Positions 32,685-41,428 are shown, counted from the stretch's first letter. The stretch is DNA of 42,411 bases from Acidobacteriota bacterium (GCA_004356015.1 SMYD01000013.1:1-42411); one strand, 5' to 3'. Notes: a model not told the origin generated them from the sequence alone. Program-made: numbers and translations.

Positions 32685-34216
32685 TGACCCACTCCGATCG
32701 GTACATGGCGCTCTTCCTGGAGGAGAGCCGCGATCTCCTGCGGCAGGGAGAAGAGTGCCTGCTCGACCTGGAGAAAAATCCGGATCTCTGCAGCACAGCG
32801 CCGTTGAACCGTATCTGGCACAGCATCAAAGGCATGGCGGCAGCACTGGATCTGGAAGACCTGGTCACCCTGGCCCACGCCGCGGAGGAAGGTCTCCCGT
32901 CACCGGATCTGTCTCCGGAGCAACGCCACACTGCTCTGGACCGCCAGGGCCAGGCCATGCAGACAGCCGCCCGCCTCCTGGCGGCGTTGCAGGACGGCCG
33001 GCCCGCCCCGGCCCCTCTGGTCAGCTCAGCGCCAGTCCCGGCGCCACGTGTGCCCGAGACGCTGCGGGTCGCGGTGCGGGAACTGGACGCGCTTCTGGCC
33101 GACGTGGTGGACCTGGAAGGATCACTGGCTGCCGGCGACGACCTGGCCGGTGCCGCCGGCCAGGATGACGCCACGCTCCCGACGACCCGGTGCCTGGCAC
33201 GCATGCGGCACAGACTTGCCCGCCTGCGCCACCTGCCGTTTTCCACCATCGTCCCCTCCCTGGAGAGTCTGGTGCTGACCGGCGCCCGCCAACTGGAAAG
33301 CCGGGCCCATCTCGAGGTCCTTGGCGCCGAGCACCGGCTGGAACGGGGAACCCTGGAACTCCTGGCCGAGATTCTCCCCCACCTGCTGCGCAACGCCCTG
33401 GCTCATGGCATCGAGCCTGAGGCCGTGCGCCGCCGGGCCCGCAAGCCTGAAAGTGGCCTGCTGCGCATCCTTATCCAGCCGCGACGGGGCCGCGTGCGTA
33501 TCGTGGTGGAAGATGATGGTCGCGGTGTCGACCTGAACGCCCTGCAAACAGCCGTTGGCGCATCGACCGGGGAGGGCCGGGCCCTGATGCGGCCGGGTGC
33601 GGACCTTGCTCCGGTACTCTGCCGTCCCGGATTCTCCACCGCGCGGACCACGAATACGGTGGCGGGGCGGGGCACCGGTCTTGATGCGGTCCGCGAGCGC
33701 CTGGCGCTGGCCGGCGGCGGAATGAGCATTCGCCGGCGGAGTCAACATGGAACCCGTGTCATGCTCGAAGTCCCGGCCACCCTGGCCGTCACCACCTGTC
33801 TGGTGGCCCGGATCGGACACAACCACCTGGGATTCCCTCTCCCCGGCATCTGCGGGCTGGAGGTCATTCCCGCCGGCACCACGGCAAGCGGCGGACCTCT
33901 GGAACGCCTCCTGGCCGGCTCGCCCGCGCGGCCGCCGGCTGAATATGCCCTGGAGTTGTCCCTCCGCGGGCAGGGCGGCCACACCTACCATCTCCAGGTG
34001 GACCAGATCATGGGGCGCATGGAGGCTGTGGTCCAGCCCCTTTCGGGTCTGAAGACAGGCAGCGCGATCCTGGGTACCGCGGTGTGGAAGGCCGCAGTCC
34101 CCGTCCTCATCCTGGACCCGGCGATTCTCTTCCTCCACCTGCCCCGGCCATGGGCCGGCGACCAGGATGACAGCGCGGGTGGTCTCCCTACAGGTGCTTC
34201 TCCAGCAGCCGGCTGA
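32684..34216 (+). CDS. Second CheA-type histidine kinase
   Basis: The 510-residue kinase has an N-terminal HPt domain with His46 in 'IWHSIKG', a short Pro/Ala-rich linker with no P2-type CheY-binding domain, a reduced dimerisation region, an ATPase domain (N box 'HLLRNALAHGIE', G1 'DDGRGVD', G2 'GRGTGLDAVRERL') and a C-terminal CheW-like domain. All kinase motifs are present, so it is likely active. The lack of a P2 domain and of a linked regulator leaves its phosphate acceptor unknown; the receivers near cheA at 8590-10996 are candidates. The ATG overlaps the preceding stop (TGATG). The final 29 bases overlap the thioredoxin gene tail to tail. Confidence 0.88.
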   Translation: MTHSDRYMALFLEESRDLLRQGEECLLDLEKNPDLCSTAPLNRIWHSIKGMAAALDLEDLVTLAHAAEEGLPSPDLSPEQRHTALDRQGQAMQTAARLLAALQDGRPAPAPLVSSAPVPAPRVPETLRVAVRELDALLADVVDLEGSLAAGDDLAGAAGQDDATLPTTRCLARMRHRLARLRHLPFSTIVPSLESLVLTGARQLESRAHLEVLGAEHRLERGTLELLAEILPHLLRNALAHGIEPEAVRRRARKPESGLLRILIQPRRGRVRIVVEDDGRGVDLNALQTAVGASTGEGRALMRPGADLAPVLCRPGFSTARTTNTVAGRGTGLDAVRERLALAGGGMSIRRRSQHGTRVMLEVPATLAVTTCLVARIGHNHLGFPLPGICGLEVIPAGTTASGGPLERLLAGSPARPPAEYALELSLRGQGGHTYHLQVDQIMGRMEAVVQPLSGLKTGSAILGTAVWKAAVPVLILDPAILFLHLPRPWAGDQDDSAGGLPTGASPAAG

Positions 34217-34511
34217 GGGCTTCCTTGGGAACAACGCCGACAACCTTGTCGACCATCTCGCCGTTCTTGAAGAGCAGCAGGGTCGGGATGGACTGGATCC
34301 CGTATTGCTGTGCGGCGGCACTCTCCTCATCGACGTTCAGCTTGGCGATTCTGAGGCGCCCCTCGTATTCGCCGGCCAGTTCCTCGAGAATCGGCGTCAG
34401 CATCCTGCATGGCGCACACCAGGCCGCCCAGAAGTCGACCAGGATCGGAATCTCTCCCTGGATGCTTGCCGCGAACCCGGCATCGGTCAGATGTTCCAGC
34501 TCGCTGCTCAT
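34188..34511 (-). CDS. trxA: Thioredoxin
   Basis: The 107-residue protein is a classic thioredoxin with 'VDFWAAWCAPCRML' (Cys32, Cys35) and the cis-Pro segment 'IQSIPTLLLFKNGE'. The active site reads W-C-A-P-C rather than the usual W-C-G-P-C, which may alter redox potential. It reduces protein disulfides in the cytoplasm. The start at 34511 follows AGAGGAGG; a longer reading to 34583 lacks a family match. Its stop codon lies inside the end of the convergent CheA gene. A good promoter lies at 34574-34602. Confidence 0.95.
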   Translation of the reverse strand: MSSELEHLTDAGFAASIQGEIPILVDFWAAWCAPCRMLTPILEELAGEYEGRLRIAKLNVDEESAAAQQYGIQSIPTLLLFKNGEMVDKVVGVVPKEALSRLLEKHL

Positions 34512-34573
34512 GATGTCCTCCTCTGCCGGCTCCCGGGCGGGTACCGCCGGGCCTGCCGCCGCAGACGACGCGA

Positions 34574-34602
34574 ATCCTAACATCCGGTCCTCCCCGTCAC
34601 AA
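34574..34602 (-). promoter_or_regulatory. Promoter of trxA
   Basis: TTGTGA (34602-34597) and TAGGAT (34579-34574) are 17 bases apart on the minus strand. The leader to the ATG would be about 55 bases and contains the AGAGGAGG ribosome site. The gap is shared with the divergent ksgA promoter. Confidence 0.6.
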
Positions 34603-34651
34603 TGACCCGCCGCAGTTGCATTTCCAGCGCGAGGCCAGGCCGACCTTCGGT

Positions 34652-34657
34652 TAGAAT
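34652..34657 (+). promoter_or_regulatory. -10 box of a predicted leaderless ksgA transcript
   Basis: TAGAAT ends six bases before the ksgA ATG at 34664, with no Shine-Dalgarno sequence between. The sequence and spacing are identical to the box before the gene at 20506. No clear -35 box was found. Confidence 0.55.
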
Positions 34658-34663
34658 GCGCCC

Positions 34664-35539
34664 ATGCCGGGAAGATTGATGGAGGACCGGGGAGCGAGAG
34701 ATGTGCCAGGCCGGGCGCCGACCCGGCGCCAGACGGCCGCCCGGCGCCATCGCCTGGGGCAGCATTTTCTCAAGGATCAAAGGGTCATCCAGGCAATCCT
34801 GGCGGCGTTCGCTCCCGGGGCAGGGGATCGTGTGCTGGAGGTCGGACCCGGGCGTGGTGCTCTGACCGAACCTCTGGCGCTCCGGGTCGCGACGTTTGTG
34901 GCCGTGGAACGTGACGCCTCTCTGGCCACGGTTCTTCAGCAACGCTACCAGCAGGAGGCAGACGTCACCATCCTGGAGGGCGACATTCTGGAGATCGATC
35001 TGGAGGCGGAACTGACGGGCGCCGCCGGCGGGCCGGCACGATTCAGGTTGCTGGGAAACCTGCCATACAGCATCGCCACCCCGCTCCTGGTGCAGACCCT
35101 CGCCCGGGCCGATCTCTTCTCCGACATGACCATCATGGTTCAGCGGGAAGTCGCCCGGCGCATGCTGGCGCCGACCGGTACAGCCGACTATGGCCCCCTG
35201 GCCGTCCTTGTAGCCCTCAGGTCGACAGACGCGCGTCTGGTCAGGGATGTCCCCCCCGGCGCCTTCGTACCTCCCCCGGATGTGCATTCCAGCGTGGTCC
35301 AGCTCGACCTTCCGGCGCACGCCGCCACCGACGACACAGCCATGGGGATCGCCCTGGCCAGGCAGGCCTTCCTGCAGCGCCGCAAGAAACTGGTCAACAC
35401 CCTGGGCGGAACTGCACCCCGCCTGGTCGCCGGCGCCATGGCCTCGCTGGGCCTGGCGCCCCGGGTGCGGCCGGAACAGGTCGCACCGGAAGATTACGTG
35501 CGTCTCGCGCGCTGCCTCGGACAGGAGGATAACCCGTGA
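34664..35539 (+). CDS. ksgA: 16S rRNA dimethyladenosine transferase KsgA/RsmA
   Basis: The 291-residue protein has all KsgA motifs: 'LGQHFLKD', the SAM-binding 'VLEVGPGRGALTEPL', the catalytic 'LLGNLPYSIATPLL' and the C-terminal 'FVPPPDVHSSVV'. It dimethylates two adjacent adenines near the 3' end of 16S rRNA during small-subunit assembly. The N-terminus has about 30 extra residues before the core, which depends on the leaderless ATG at 34664; an ATG at 34679 is an alternative. It heads the ksgA-uppP-ftsK run. Confidence 0.95.
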   Translation: MPGRLMEDRGARDVPGRAPTRRQTAARRHRLGQHFLKDQRVIQAILAAFAPGAGDRVLEVGPGRGALTEPLALRVATFVAVERDASLATVLQQRYQQEADVTILEGDILEIDLEAELTGAAGGPARFRLLGNLPYSIATPLLVQTLARADLFSDMTIMVQREVARRMLAPTGTADYGPLAVLVALRSTDARLVRDVPPGAFVPPPDVHSSVVQLDLPAHAATDDTAMGIALARQAFLQRRKKLVNTLGGTAPRLVAGAMASLGLAPRVRPEQVAPEDYVRLARCLGQEDNP

Positions 35540-36375
35540 CCTGGGCCACAGCTCTGCTCCTGGCCATCCTGCAGGGCCTGACGGAGTTCTTCCCTGTCTC
35601 AAGTTCCGGCCACCTGGCTCTCGTTCAGTCCTACCTGGAGAGGCAAAGCGGCCGGCCCATGACCGAGGCCCTGGCGTTCGACATCCTCCTCCACCTGGGA
35701 ACGCTGCTGGCGGTGCTGTTCTACTTTCGCGCGGATCTCGGCCGCCTGGCCTCATCCCTCTTTCCCGCCCCCGCCGGCGGAACGGATGCCCCGGGCCGCC
35801 GCTCCAGCCGTCGTGAACTCGCCTTCCTCGCCATCTCCCTCCTCCCCACCGCAATCATCGGACTTGCTCTGCGCAACCTGGCTGAGCGTCTTCTGCAGTT
35901 GCCGGTGGTGGTGGCAGCCTTTGTCGGCGTGACCGGCCTCATCCTGCTCACAACCCGCCTCAACGCCGCCGGCCGTGGGGAGAACGGGGCCCGGCTCACG
36001 TGGGGCCGGGCACTGGCCATGGGCGCGGCCCAGGGAATCGCCGTGATGCCGGGACTGTCCCGCTCAGGCCTGACCATCGCCGCCGCCCTGGCCACCGGCC
36101 TCTCACCCATGGCTGCCTTTCGCCTCTCGTTTCTGATGTCGATTCCGGCCATCGCCGGCGCCGCCCTGGTGGAGCTGGCCAGGAATCGCGCCGCCCTGGA
36201 GACCCTGGGATGGCCGGCGGTCTGCGCCGCCCTGATCGCCGGCCTGGTGGCCCTGGCCGCACTCCGCCTTCTCTCCAGAACACTTCTGCTGGGGCGCTTT
36301 CATCTCTTCGCGTGGTACTGTTTCGCGGTGGCCGGCACCGGTATGCTGCTGTTCACACTTTGGGGGGGGAGATGA
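35536..36375 (+). CDS. uppP: Undecaprenyl-diphosphate phosphatase
   Basis: The 279-residue membrane protein is UppP (BacA). It has the two catalytic segments 'GLTEFFPVSSSGHL' and 'PGLSRSGLTIA' and about seven hydrophobic stretches. It recycles the undecaprenyl carrier lipid needed for peptidoglycan and O-antigen synthesis, and overexpression is known to cause bacitracin resistance. The GTG start overlaps the ksgA stop (GTGA) and follows AGGAGG. Key residues look intact. Confidence 0.95.
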   Translation: MTWATALLLAILQGLTEFFPVSSSGHLALVQSYLERQSGRPMTEALAFDILLHLGTLLAVLFYFRADLGRLASSLFPAPAGGTDAPGRRSSRRELAFLAISLLPTAIIGLALRNLAERLLQLPVVVAAFVGVTGLILLTTRLNAAGRGENGARLTWGRALAMGAAQGIAVMPGLSRSGLTIAAALATGLSPMAAFRLSFLMSIPAIAGAALVELARNRAALETLGWPAVCAALIAGLVALAALRLLSRTLLLGRFHLFAWYCFAVAGTGMLLFTLWGGR

Positions 36376-38732
36376 GCGCAACAACCCGAAGGTCCGGAAA
36401 ACCGCCCGCGCGCCGCAAGGGTTCCCGCTGGTCCCATATTCTGGACGGACCGCTGGTCAGCGAAGCCCTGACCCTGGCGCTCATGGCCCTGACGGCTCTC
36501 CTGCTCATCAGCTTCCTGACCTATAACGCAGCCGACCCGGCGCCAGTTTTCGGCGCTGCCAGCGGCCGTCGCGGCGTCGCCAACGCCGCCGGTCCCCTGG
36601 GTGCCTTCGTCGCCGCCGCATGCTTTCAACTCCTGGGTCTGGCGGCCTATCTCCTCCCCCTGGGAACGGCTCTCGCCATCTGGGAGCGCCTGCGGCAGCG
36701 CCCCCCCCGGCCGCGGCGGGGAACGAGCGTTCTGGGCATGGGCCTGCTGCTCTGGAGCGGCGCGGCCCTCCTGCACCTGGTGCTGGGAACAGCGGCCTCA
36801 CCGGCCGGACGGTCGCCGGGAGGTCTTCTGGGCTCGGAGACCGCCTCCGGCCTGGTGGGCATGGTCGGTTCCGTGGGCGCCGGCATCGTCCTGGTCACGC
36901 TCCTCCTCCTGGCTCTCATCTTCTCCACCCGTTTGTCTCTCCAGTCAACAGCCGGCTCCCTGGGGCGCAGGGCCAAGAGCACCGGCGCCCAGGGCCGCCT
37001 GGCCTGGGCACGGCTGAAGGAGCAGCACAGGCGCCGGCAGATCCAGCGGCAGGCCGTCCGCCGCCAGCTCAACAAGGAGAGACAGCCGCCCCGGCCCACC
37101 CCTGAGCGGACGCCCATTGTTCTGCGGGATACCGACCTTCCGGAGGGACGGACAGCATCTGCTGCAGCATCCCCTCCGGCTCCCACACCCCGGCGGCACG
37201 CGCCGCCTCAACCCGCACGCCAGCTCACCCTGCCCGATCCGCCGGGTGACTATTCCCTGCCACCCCTCACCCTGCTGACCCCCGGCGATGAGCGGTTGCC
37301 GGTGGATGAGGATGAACTCAAGGATCGGGCCCGCCAGCTCACCGAGAAATTTCAGGAGTTCGGGATCGGCGGCACGGTCGTGTCGATTCACCCCGGACCG
37401 GTCATCACGACGTTTGAATTCAAACCGGACGCCGGCGTCAAGGTGAGCAAGGTCACCAGCATGGTGGATGATCTCTCCATGGCGCTGCAGGCCGACACGA
37501 TCCGCGTCGAGCGCCTGGCCGGGAAGGCCACCATCGGCATCGAGGTCCCCAACAGGCAACGTGAAACCATACGGATCCGCGAGATCCTCGAGGATCCGGC
37601 CTTCATGGACTCCACCGCCTGTCTCCCGCTGGCCCTGGGCAAGGGGATCGACGGCAAGGCATGCTCCACGGCACTGGAGAAAATGCCTCACCTCCTCATC
37701 GCGGGTGCCACCGGCAGCGGCAAGAGCGTGGCTCTCAACTCCATGATCGCGTCGATTCTTTTCCGCGCTTCACCTGACGAGGTGAAATTCATCTTCATCG
37801 ATCCCAAGATGCTGGAGCTGGGCATCTACGAGGATATCCCCCATCTCATCTGCCCGGTGGTCACCGACGCCGACCGCGCCGCCCGGGTTCTGCGCTGGGC
37901 CGTGGGCGAGATGACCCGCCGCTATCAACTGCTGTTCAAGTTCGGCGTGCGCAACCTGGAGCAGTACAATCGCATGGTCAGCGGAGCCGGGAAGGAAGGC
38001 CTGCGCCCCACCGGCAAAGATGGCGAGGTGGACCCCAACAGTGAGCCTGCCACGAAGCAGCCGTTTCTCATCATCGTCATCGACGAGCTGGCCGATCTGA
38101 TGATGGCCAGCTCCAAGGAGGTCGAGGCCTCCATCCAGCGGCTGGCTCAGATGGCCCGGGCCGTGGGAATCCATCTCATCGTCGCCACCCAGCGCCCATC
38201 GGTGGATGTTCTCACCGGCATCATCAAGGCCAACTTTCCCTGTCGCATGGCCTTCCGCGTTTCCAGCCGTACCGACTCCAACGTCATCCTGGACCAGAAA
38301 GGAGCGGAGCGCCTGCTGGGCATGGGCGATATGCTCTTCCTGCCGCCCGGCGCGGCAACCCTCAAGCGCGTTCATGGCGCCTTCCTCGAGGAAGCTGAAG
38401 CCCTGCGCCTCATCGCCTACCTCAGGAAGCAGGGCAAGCCGGTGTACAACAAGGAGATTCTCAAGGACGAGGAGGAGGGCACCGACTCCAGCGGGCTCCC
38501 GACCCTCCCACGGGATGAACTGTTCGATCAAGCGGCCCGCCTTGTGGTGTCCATGGGCCAGGCCTCCGTCTCCAATCTGCAGCGGCGCCTGGCGCTGGGT
38601 TATGCCCGGGCCGCCCGCCTCATGGACTCATTGGAGGCGGAGGGCATCGTGGGTCCCCCGGAAGGCTCGAAGCCGCGCCAGGTGCTGGTGCCTCCCGATT
38701 ACTTTGAAGAGGTGGACAGCACTCATTTCTGA
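36372..38732 (+). CDS. ftsK: DNA translocase FtsK
   Basis: The 786-residue protein has about four N-terminal membrane segments (within residues 30-200), a linker rich in Pro, Arg and Gln, and a FtsK/SpoIIIE motor domain with Walker A 'GATGSGKSVALNSM' and Walker B 'IIVIDELADLMM'. The C-terminal winged-helix gamma domain ('QASVSNLQRRLALGYARAARLMD') reads KOPS-type sequences. It pumps chromosome DNA at the septum during division. The ATG overlaps the uppP stop (ATGA); an open frame extending further upstream overlaps uppP and is not coding. The last ten bases overlap rnc tail to tail. Confidence 0.96.
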   Translation: MSATTRRSGKPPARRKGSRWSHILDGPLVSEALTLALMALTALLLISFLTYNAADPAPVFGAASGRRGVANAAGPLGAFVAAACFQLLGLAAYLLPLGTALAIWERLRQRPPRPRRGTSVLGMGLLLWSGAALLHLVLGTAASPAGRSPGGLLGSETASGLVGMVGSVGAGIVLVTLLLLALIFSTRLSLQSTAGSLGRRAKSTGAQGRLAWARLKEQHRRRQIQRQAVRRQLNKERQPPRPTPERTPIVLRDTDLPEGRTASAAASPPAPTPRRHAPPQPARQLTLPDPPGDYSLPPLTLLTPGDERLPVDEDELKDRARQLTEKFQEFGIGGTVVSIHPGPVITTFEFKPDAGVKVSKVTSMVDDLSMALQADTIRVERLAGKATIGIEVPNRQRETIRIREILEDPAFMDSTACLPLALGKGIDGKACSTALEKMPHLLIAGATGSGKSVALNSMIASILFRASPDEVKFIFIDPKMLELGIYEDIPHLICPVVTDADRAARVLRWAVGEMTRRYQLLFKFGVRNLEQYNRMVSGAGKEGLRPTGKDGEVDPNSEPATKQPFLIIVIDELADLMMASSKEVEASIQRLAQMARAVGIHLIVATQRPSVDVLTGIIKANFPCRMAFRVSSRTDSNVILDQKGAERLLGMGDMLFLPPGAATLKRVHGAFLEEAEALRLIAYLRKQGKPVYNKEILKDEEEGTDSSGLPTLPRDELFDQAARLVVSMGQASVSNLQRRLALGYARAARLMDSLEAEGIVGPPEGSKPRQVLVPPDYFEEVDSTHF

Positions 38733-39469
38733 GGGACAGCTTTGTCCCCGGCCTCCTCCAGAGCACGCCGCGCCGCCTGGCGCTCCGCCTGCTTCTTGCT
38801 GTCCCCTTCCGCCTCCGCCAGCATCCTGCCGCCGTGCCAGACCTGGACCCGGAAGCGGCGCCGGTGATCCGGGCCCGAACTGCCGGCCACCCTGTATTCC
38901 GGGGGGGAGGCGCCGCCCACCTGCAGCGTTTCCTGGAGGGTACTCTTGGGATCGATCTCCCCGGCAGGCAGCCGCTGGAGCAACTCCCCCAAACGCGCCC
39001 CCAGGTGCTTCTCGATCCATTCGCGTGCCGCCGCCAGCCCGCCTGTCCGGTAGAGAGCCCCCATGAGGGCTTCGCAGGCTCCCGCCAGGATCGTCGTCTT
39101 GTCATGCCCTCCGGAGCGGGCCTCGCCCTCGCCCAGGCGCAGTAATGGCCCCAGCTCCAGACGGCGGGCCAGGGCTGCGAGCGCTTCGGTGTTGACCAGT
39201 GCGGCCCGCACCCGGGAGAGCGTGCCTTCCGTGGCCCGGGGAGCCCGTTCCTGGGCCATGTCGGCCACCACCAGGCCCAGAACAGCATCCCCCAGAAACT
39301 CCAGCGTCTCGTTGGCGGTGTAGCGGGCCTGTCCCGCCACGAGGAAGGAGCGGTGTGTCAGCGCCTGTTCAAGAAGCGCCCGTGGCCGGATATCGTGCCC
39401 CAGTTCCTTCTCGAGCCGGCGCAGGCCAAGCCGGCGCCGATCTTCCGGTTCTGTCTCATGGCCGCGCAC
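38723..39469 (-). CDS. rnc: Ribonuclease III with a replaced metal-binding residue
   Basis: The 248-residue protein has a ribonuclease domain ('NETLEFLGDAVLGLVVAD', with Glu54, Glu57 and Asp61) and a C-terminal double-stranded RNA-binding domain ('STLQETLQ' to 'KKQAERQAARRAL'). It should cut double-stranded RNA, including rRNA precursors. In the second metal-binding motif, where the family has I-L-A-D-x-x-E-A-L-I-G, this protein reads 'ILAGACEALMG': the Asp (E. coli Asp114) is Gly130, while Glu133 is kept. The enzyme may have reduced or altered activity. The GTG start follows GGGGGAG. The end overlaps ftsK by ten bases. Confidence 0.93.
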   Translation of the reverse strand: MRGHETEPEDRRRLGLRRLEKELGHDIRPRALLEQALTHRSFLVAGQARYTANETLEFLGDAVLGLVVADMAQERAPRATEGTLSRVRAALVNTEALAALARRLELGPLLRLGEGEARSGGHDKTTILAGACEALMGALYRTGGLAAAREWIEKHLGARLGELLQRLPAGEIDPKSTLQETLQVGGASPPEYRVAGSSGPDHRRRFRVQVWHGGRMLAEAEGDSKKQAERQAARRALEEAGDKAVPQK

Positions 39470-39478
39470 TCGCTCCCC

Positions 39479-41299
39479 CTACCGCATGACGTAACCCAGC
39501 GACTCCAGGCGCCGGATCTCATCTTCCGTGAGGTGTACCCTGGCGCCGCCACCCCGGCTCTGTTCCAGCCAGAAGGCGGCCGCCGGGGCTTGGGGCGTGG
39601 GAATTCCGCTGAGAAGGCCGGCCTGATGGGTGTCGGCTTCGACCCCCCCCGCAGGCGTGAGGTCGCCGTCACGGCCGAGGGCGATGGCCACGTCCCGGCC
39701 GGCACTTGTGGGCGGTGCCACCACCAGGACCGCATCCACGGGGATCACCGCCATCTCCAGGACACTGCCCGGCTCGAGCCGATAGCTGAGTCCACTCCCG
39801 TCAGCATCCATGGTGATCCGGCCGTCACCGCTGCGCAGCCGGGCACTTGAGAAATCACCTGTGGTGGTCACCCGGCCTTCCAGGAGAGCGTCCCCGTCGG
39901 CGAACCAGCGCAGCAGCCAACGATCCGGCACCAGGATGGAGGCCGTGAGCAGGATCTCTGCCCGCATCTCCCGCATGCGCGCAGGCAGTGCCGCCGCCAG
40001 GTTGTGGAGCTCGCCCGGATCCCGGGAGAGATCGAACAACTGCTCCTGCCCGTCCACCAGGTTGAGGATCGCCTTCCAGCCATCACGGCGCACCCCGATG
40101 AGATTGGAATCGAACCGGGAGGTCTCCATGAACGCCGGCCGCGGACCCGAAGGCGTCTTCACGCCCTCGATCTCCTGCAGGTCACGACCTTCCGTGAGGA
40201 GAGGCCAGAGAGAACTGCCGGGGAGGCGGGCAGGACCGGCCAGGGAAAAGGCCTCCATGAGGGTGGGGAGAATGTCCACCTGCCGGACCTGGCCCGGCCA
40301 GCGGCGACCGCCCTCGATCCCGGGTCCCTTCACGATCAACGGCACACGGATGACCTCTTCGAAGAGAGTGTGGGCGTGTCCCCATGAACCCCGCTCGAAG
40401 AATTCCTCTCCGTGATCCGAGGTGATGAGAACCAGCACATCGTCGGCAAGGCCCATCTCCTCCAGGATGCCGTGCAGTCGGCGCAACTCCGCATCCACGA
40501 AATGAATCTCCGCGTCGTAGAGTGCCACTTCCTGGGCCAGGAGATCGGGCGGCAGGGGATGATCCGGATAGTAGGAATACTTCCTGTACGGTTCCCGCGG
40601 GCCGGTATAGCCGGTCGCGAAGAGGGCGGCGTGCCGGGCAGGAGGGGCATAGTTGAAATGTGCGTCATAGAGATGGACGAAGAGAAAAAACGGATTGTCC
40701 CCATGCGCCCGCAACCAGCGGCCGGCGGCGTCGATGACCTGGGTGGCGGTGATCTTCTCCCTGGTGTTGTTCTGGAGGGTGCGCTGGAAATCGTCGAACT
40801 GATCGAAGCCGCGGTCGAAGCCGTATCGGCGCGAGACGAACCAGGAGGCCACGAAGCCGCCGGTGGCGTAGCCGGCGTCCCTGAACATCTCGGCGGCCAT
40901 GGTGACGTCGGCCGAGATCGCTGCATTCCCCTCCACCGCACGATGGGTCACAGGGTCCAGGCCGGTCATGATGCTGGCATGGGCAGGCAGGGTCCAGGGG
41001 GCCGAGCTGACGGCGTTCTCGAACAGCACACCGCCGGCGGCCACCTCATCCATGAAAGGGCTGGTGGCCCGTTCATAGCCGTAAGCGCCCAGGTGATCCG
41101 CCCGCAGGGTATCGATGGAGATGAGCACCAGACCTCGCGGCGTGCCCCGCAGGCCGGCGGAACGCGCCGCATGATCGCCCTGGCAGGCGAGAAGAACCAT
41201 GCAGGATAAGGCGGCGAGAGGGAGTCCCAGCCATCCGGCGACGCGCCGCCGGGAGCCGCACCTTCCGGCTCGATCAGGAATGCTGGCGGCTTGCCTCAC
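39479..41299 (-). CDS. Sulfatase-like lipoprotein
   Basis: The 606-residue protein has a long N-terminal basic stretch, a hydrophobic core and a lipobox L-L-A-C with Cys39, so it is predicted to be lipid-anchored outside the cytoplasm. The alkaline-phosphatase-type fold follows: metal Asp63 in 'ISIDTLRADHL' and 'TSDHGEEF'. The usual C-x-P-x-R sulfatase site reads S-A-P-W-T (residues 99-103), so the formylglycine route is doubtful. The substrate is unknown; it may be a phosphate or phosphonate ester rather than a sulfate. The end 'DEIRRLESLGYV' is common in such proteins. The GTG start is predicted to be leaderless. Confidence 0.82.
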   Translation of the reverse strand: MRQAASIPDRAGRCGSRRRVAGWLGLPLAALSCMVLLACQGDHAARSAGLRGTPRGLVLISIDTLRADHLGAYGYERATSPFMDEVAAGGVLFENAVSSAPWTLPAHASIMTGLDPVTHRAVEGNAAISADVTMAAEMFRDAGYATGGFVASWFVSRRYGFDRGFDQFDDFQRTLQNNTREKITATQVIDAAGRWLRAHGDNPFFLFVHLYDAHFNYAPPARHAALFATGYTGPREPYRKYSYYPDHPLPPDLLAQEVALYDAEIHFVDAELRRLHGILEEMGLADDVLVLITSDHGEEFFERGSWGHAHTLFEEVIRVPLIVKGPGIEGGRRWPGQVRQVDILPTLMEAFSLAGPARLPGSSLWPLLTEGRDLQEIEGVKTPSGPRPAFMETSRFDSNLIGVRRDGWKAILNLVDGQEQLFDLSRDPGELHNLAAALPARMREMRAEILLTASILVPDRWLLRWFADGDALLEGRVTTTGDFSSARLRSGDGRITMDADGSGLSYRLEPGSVLEMAVIPVDAVLVVAPPTSAGRDVAIALGRDGDLTPAGGVEADTHQAGLLSGIPTPQAPAAAFWLEQSRGGGARVHLTEDEIRRLESLGYVMR

Positions 41300-41306
41300 G
41301 AGAATG

Positions 41307-41336
41307 ATTGTAGGCCACCTGCCTCCGCCAGGTCAG
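41307..41336 (-). promoter_or_regulatory. Predicted leaderless promoter of the sulfatase-like gene
   Basis: CTGACC (41336-41331) and TACAAT (41312-41307) lie 18 bases apart on the minus strand, and the GTG start follows the -10 box by seven bases. No ribosome site is visible. It lies directly downstream of the terminator at 41350-41383, so the sulfatase gene begins its own transcript. Confidence 0.6.
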
Positions 41337-41349
41337 ACCTGCCGGCAAG

Positions 41350-41383
41350 AAAAAAGCCACCGGAGCCGATGCTCCGGTGGCTT
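41350..41383 (-). terminator. Intrinsic terminator after the right-edge gene
   Basis: On the minus strand a 12-bp perfect stem (AAGCCACCGGAG with its complement) has a six-base loop and is followed by a run of T residues. This is a textbook rho-independent terminator, 45 bases after the stop codon of the preceding gene. It separates that gene from the sulfatase transcript. Confidence 0.9.
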
Positions 41384-41428
41384 TGAGAACTCACGTTGGA
41401 CCTTCAATCACTCGCGCTGTTGTTCAGG

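Noticed and set aside
36000-36371. An open frame extending ftsK upstream inside uppP
   Set aside because: It overlaps a clear uppP reading frame and has no FtsK similarity; the ATGA overlap at 36372 explains the start.
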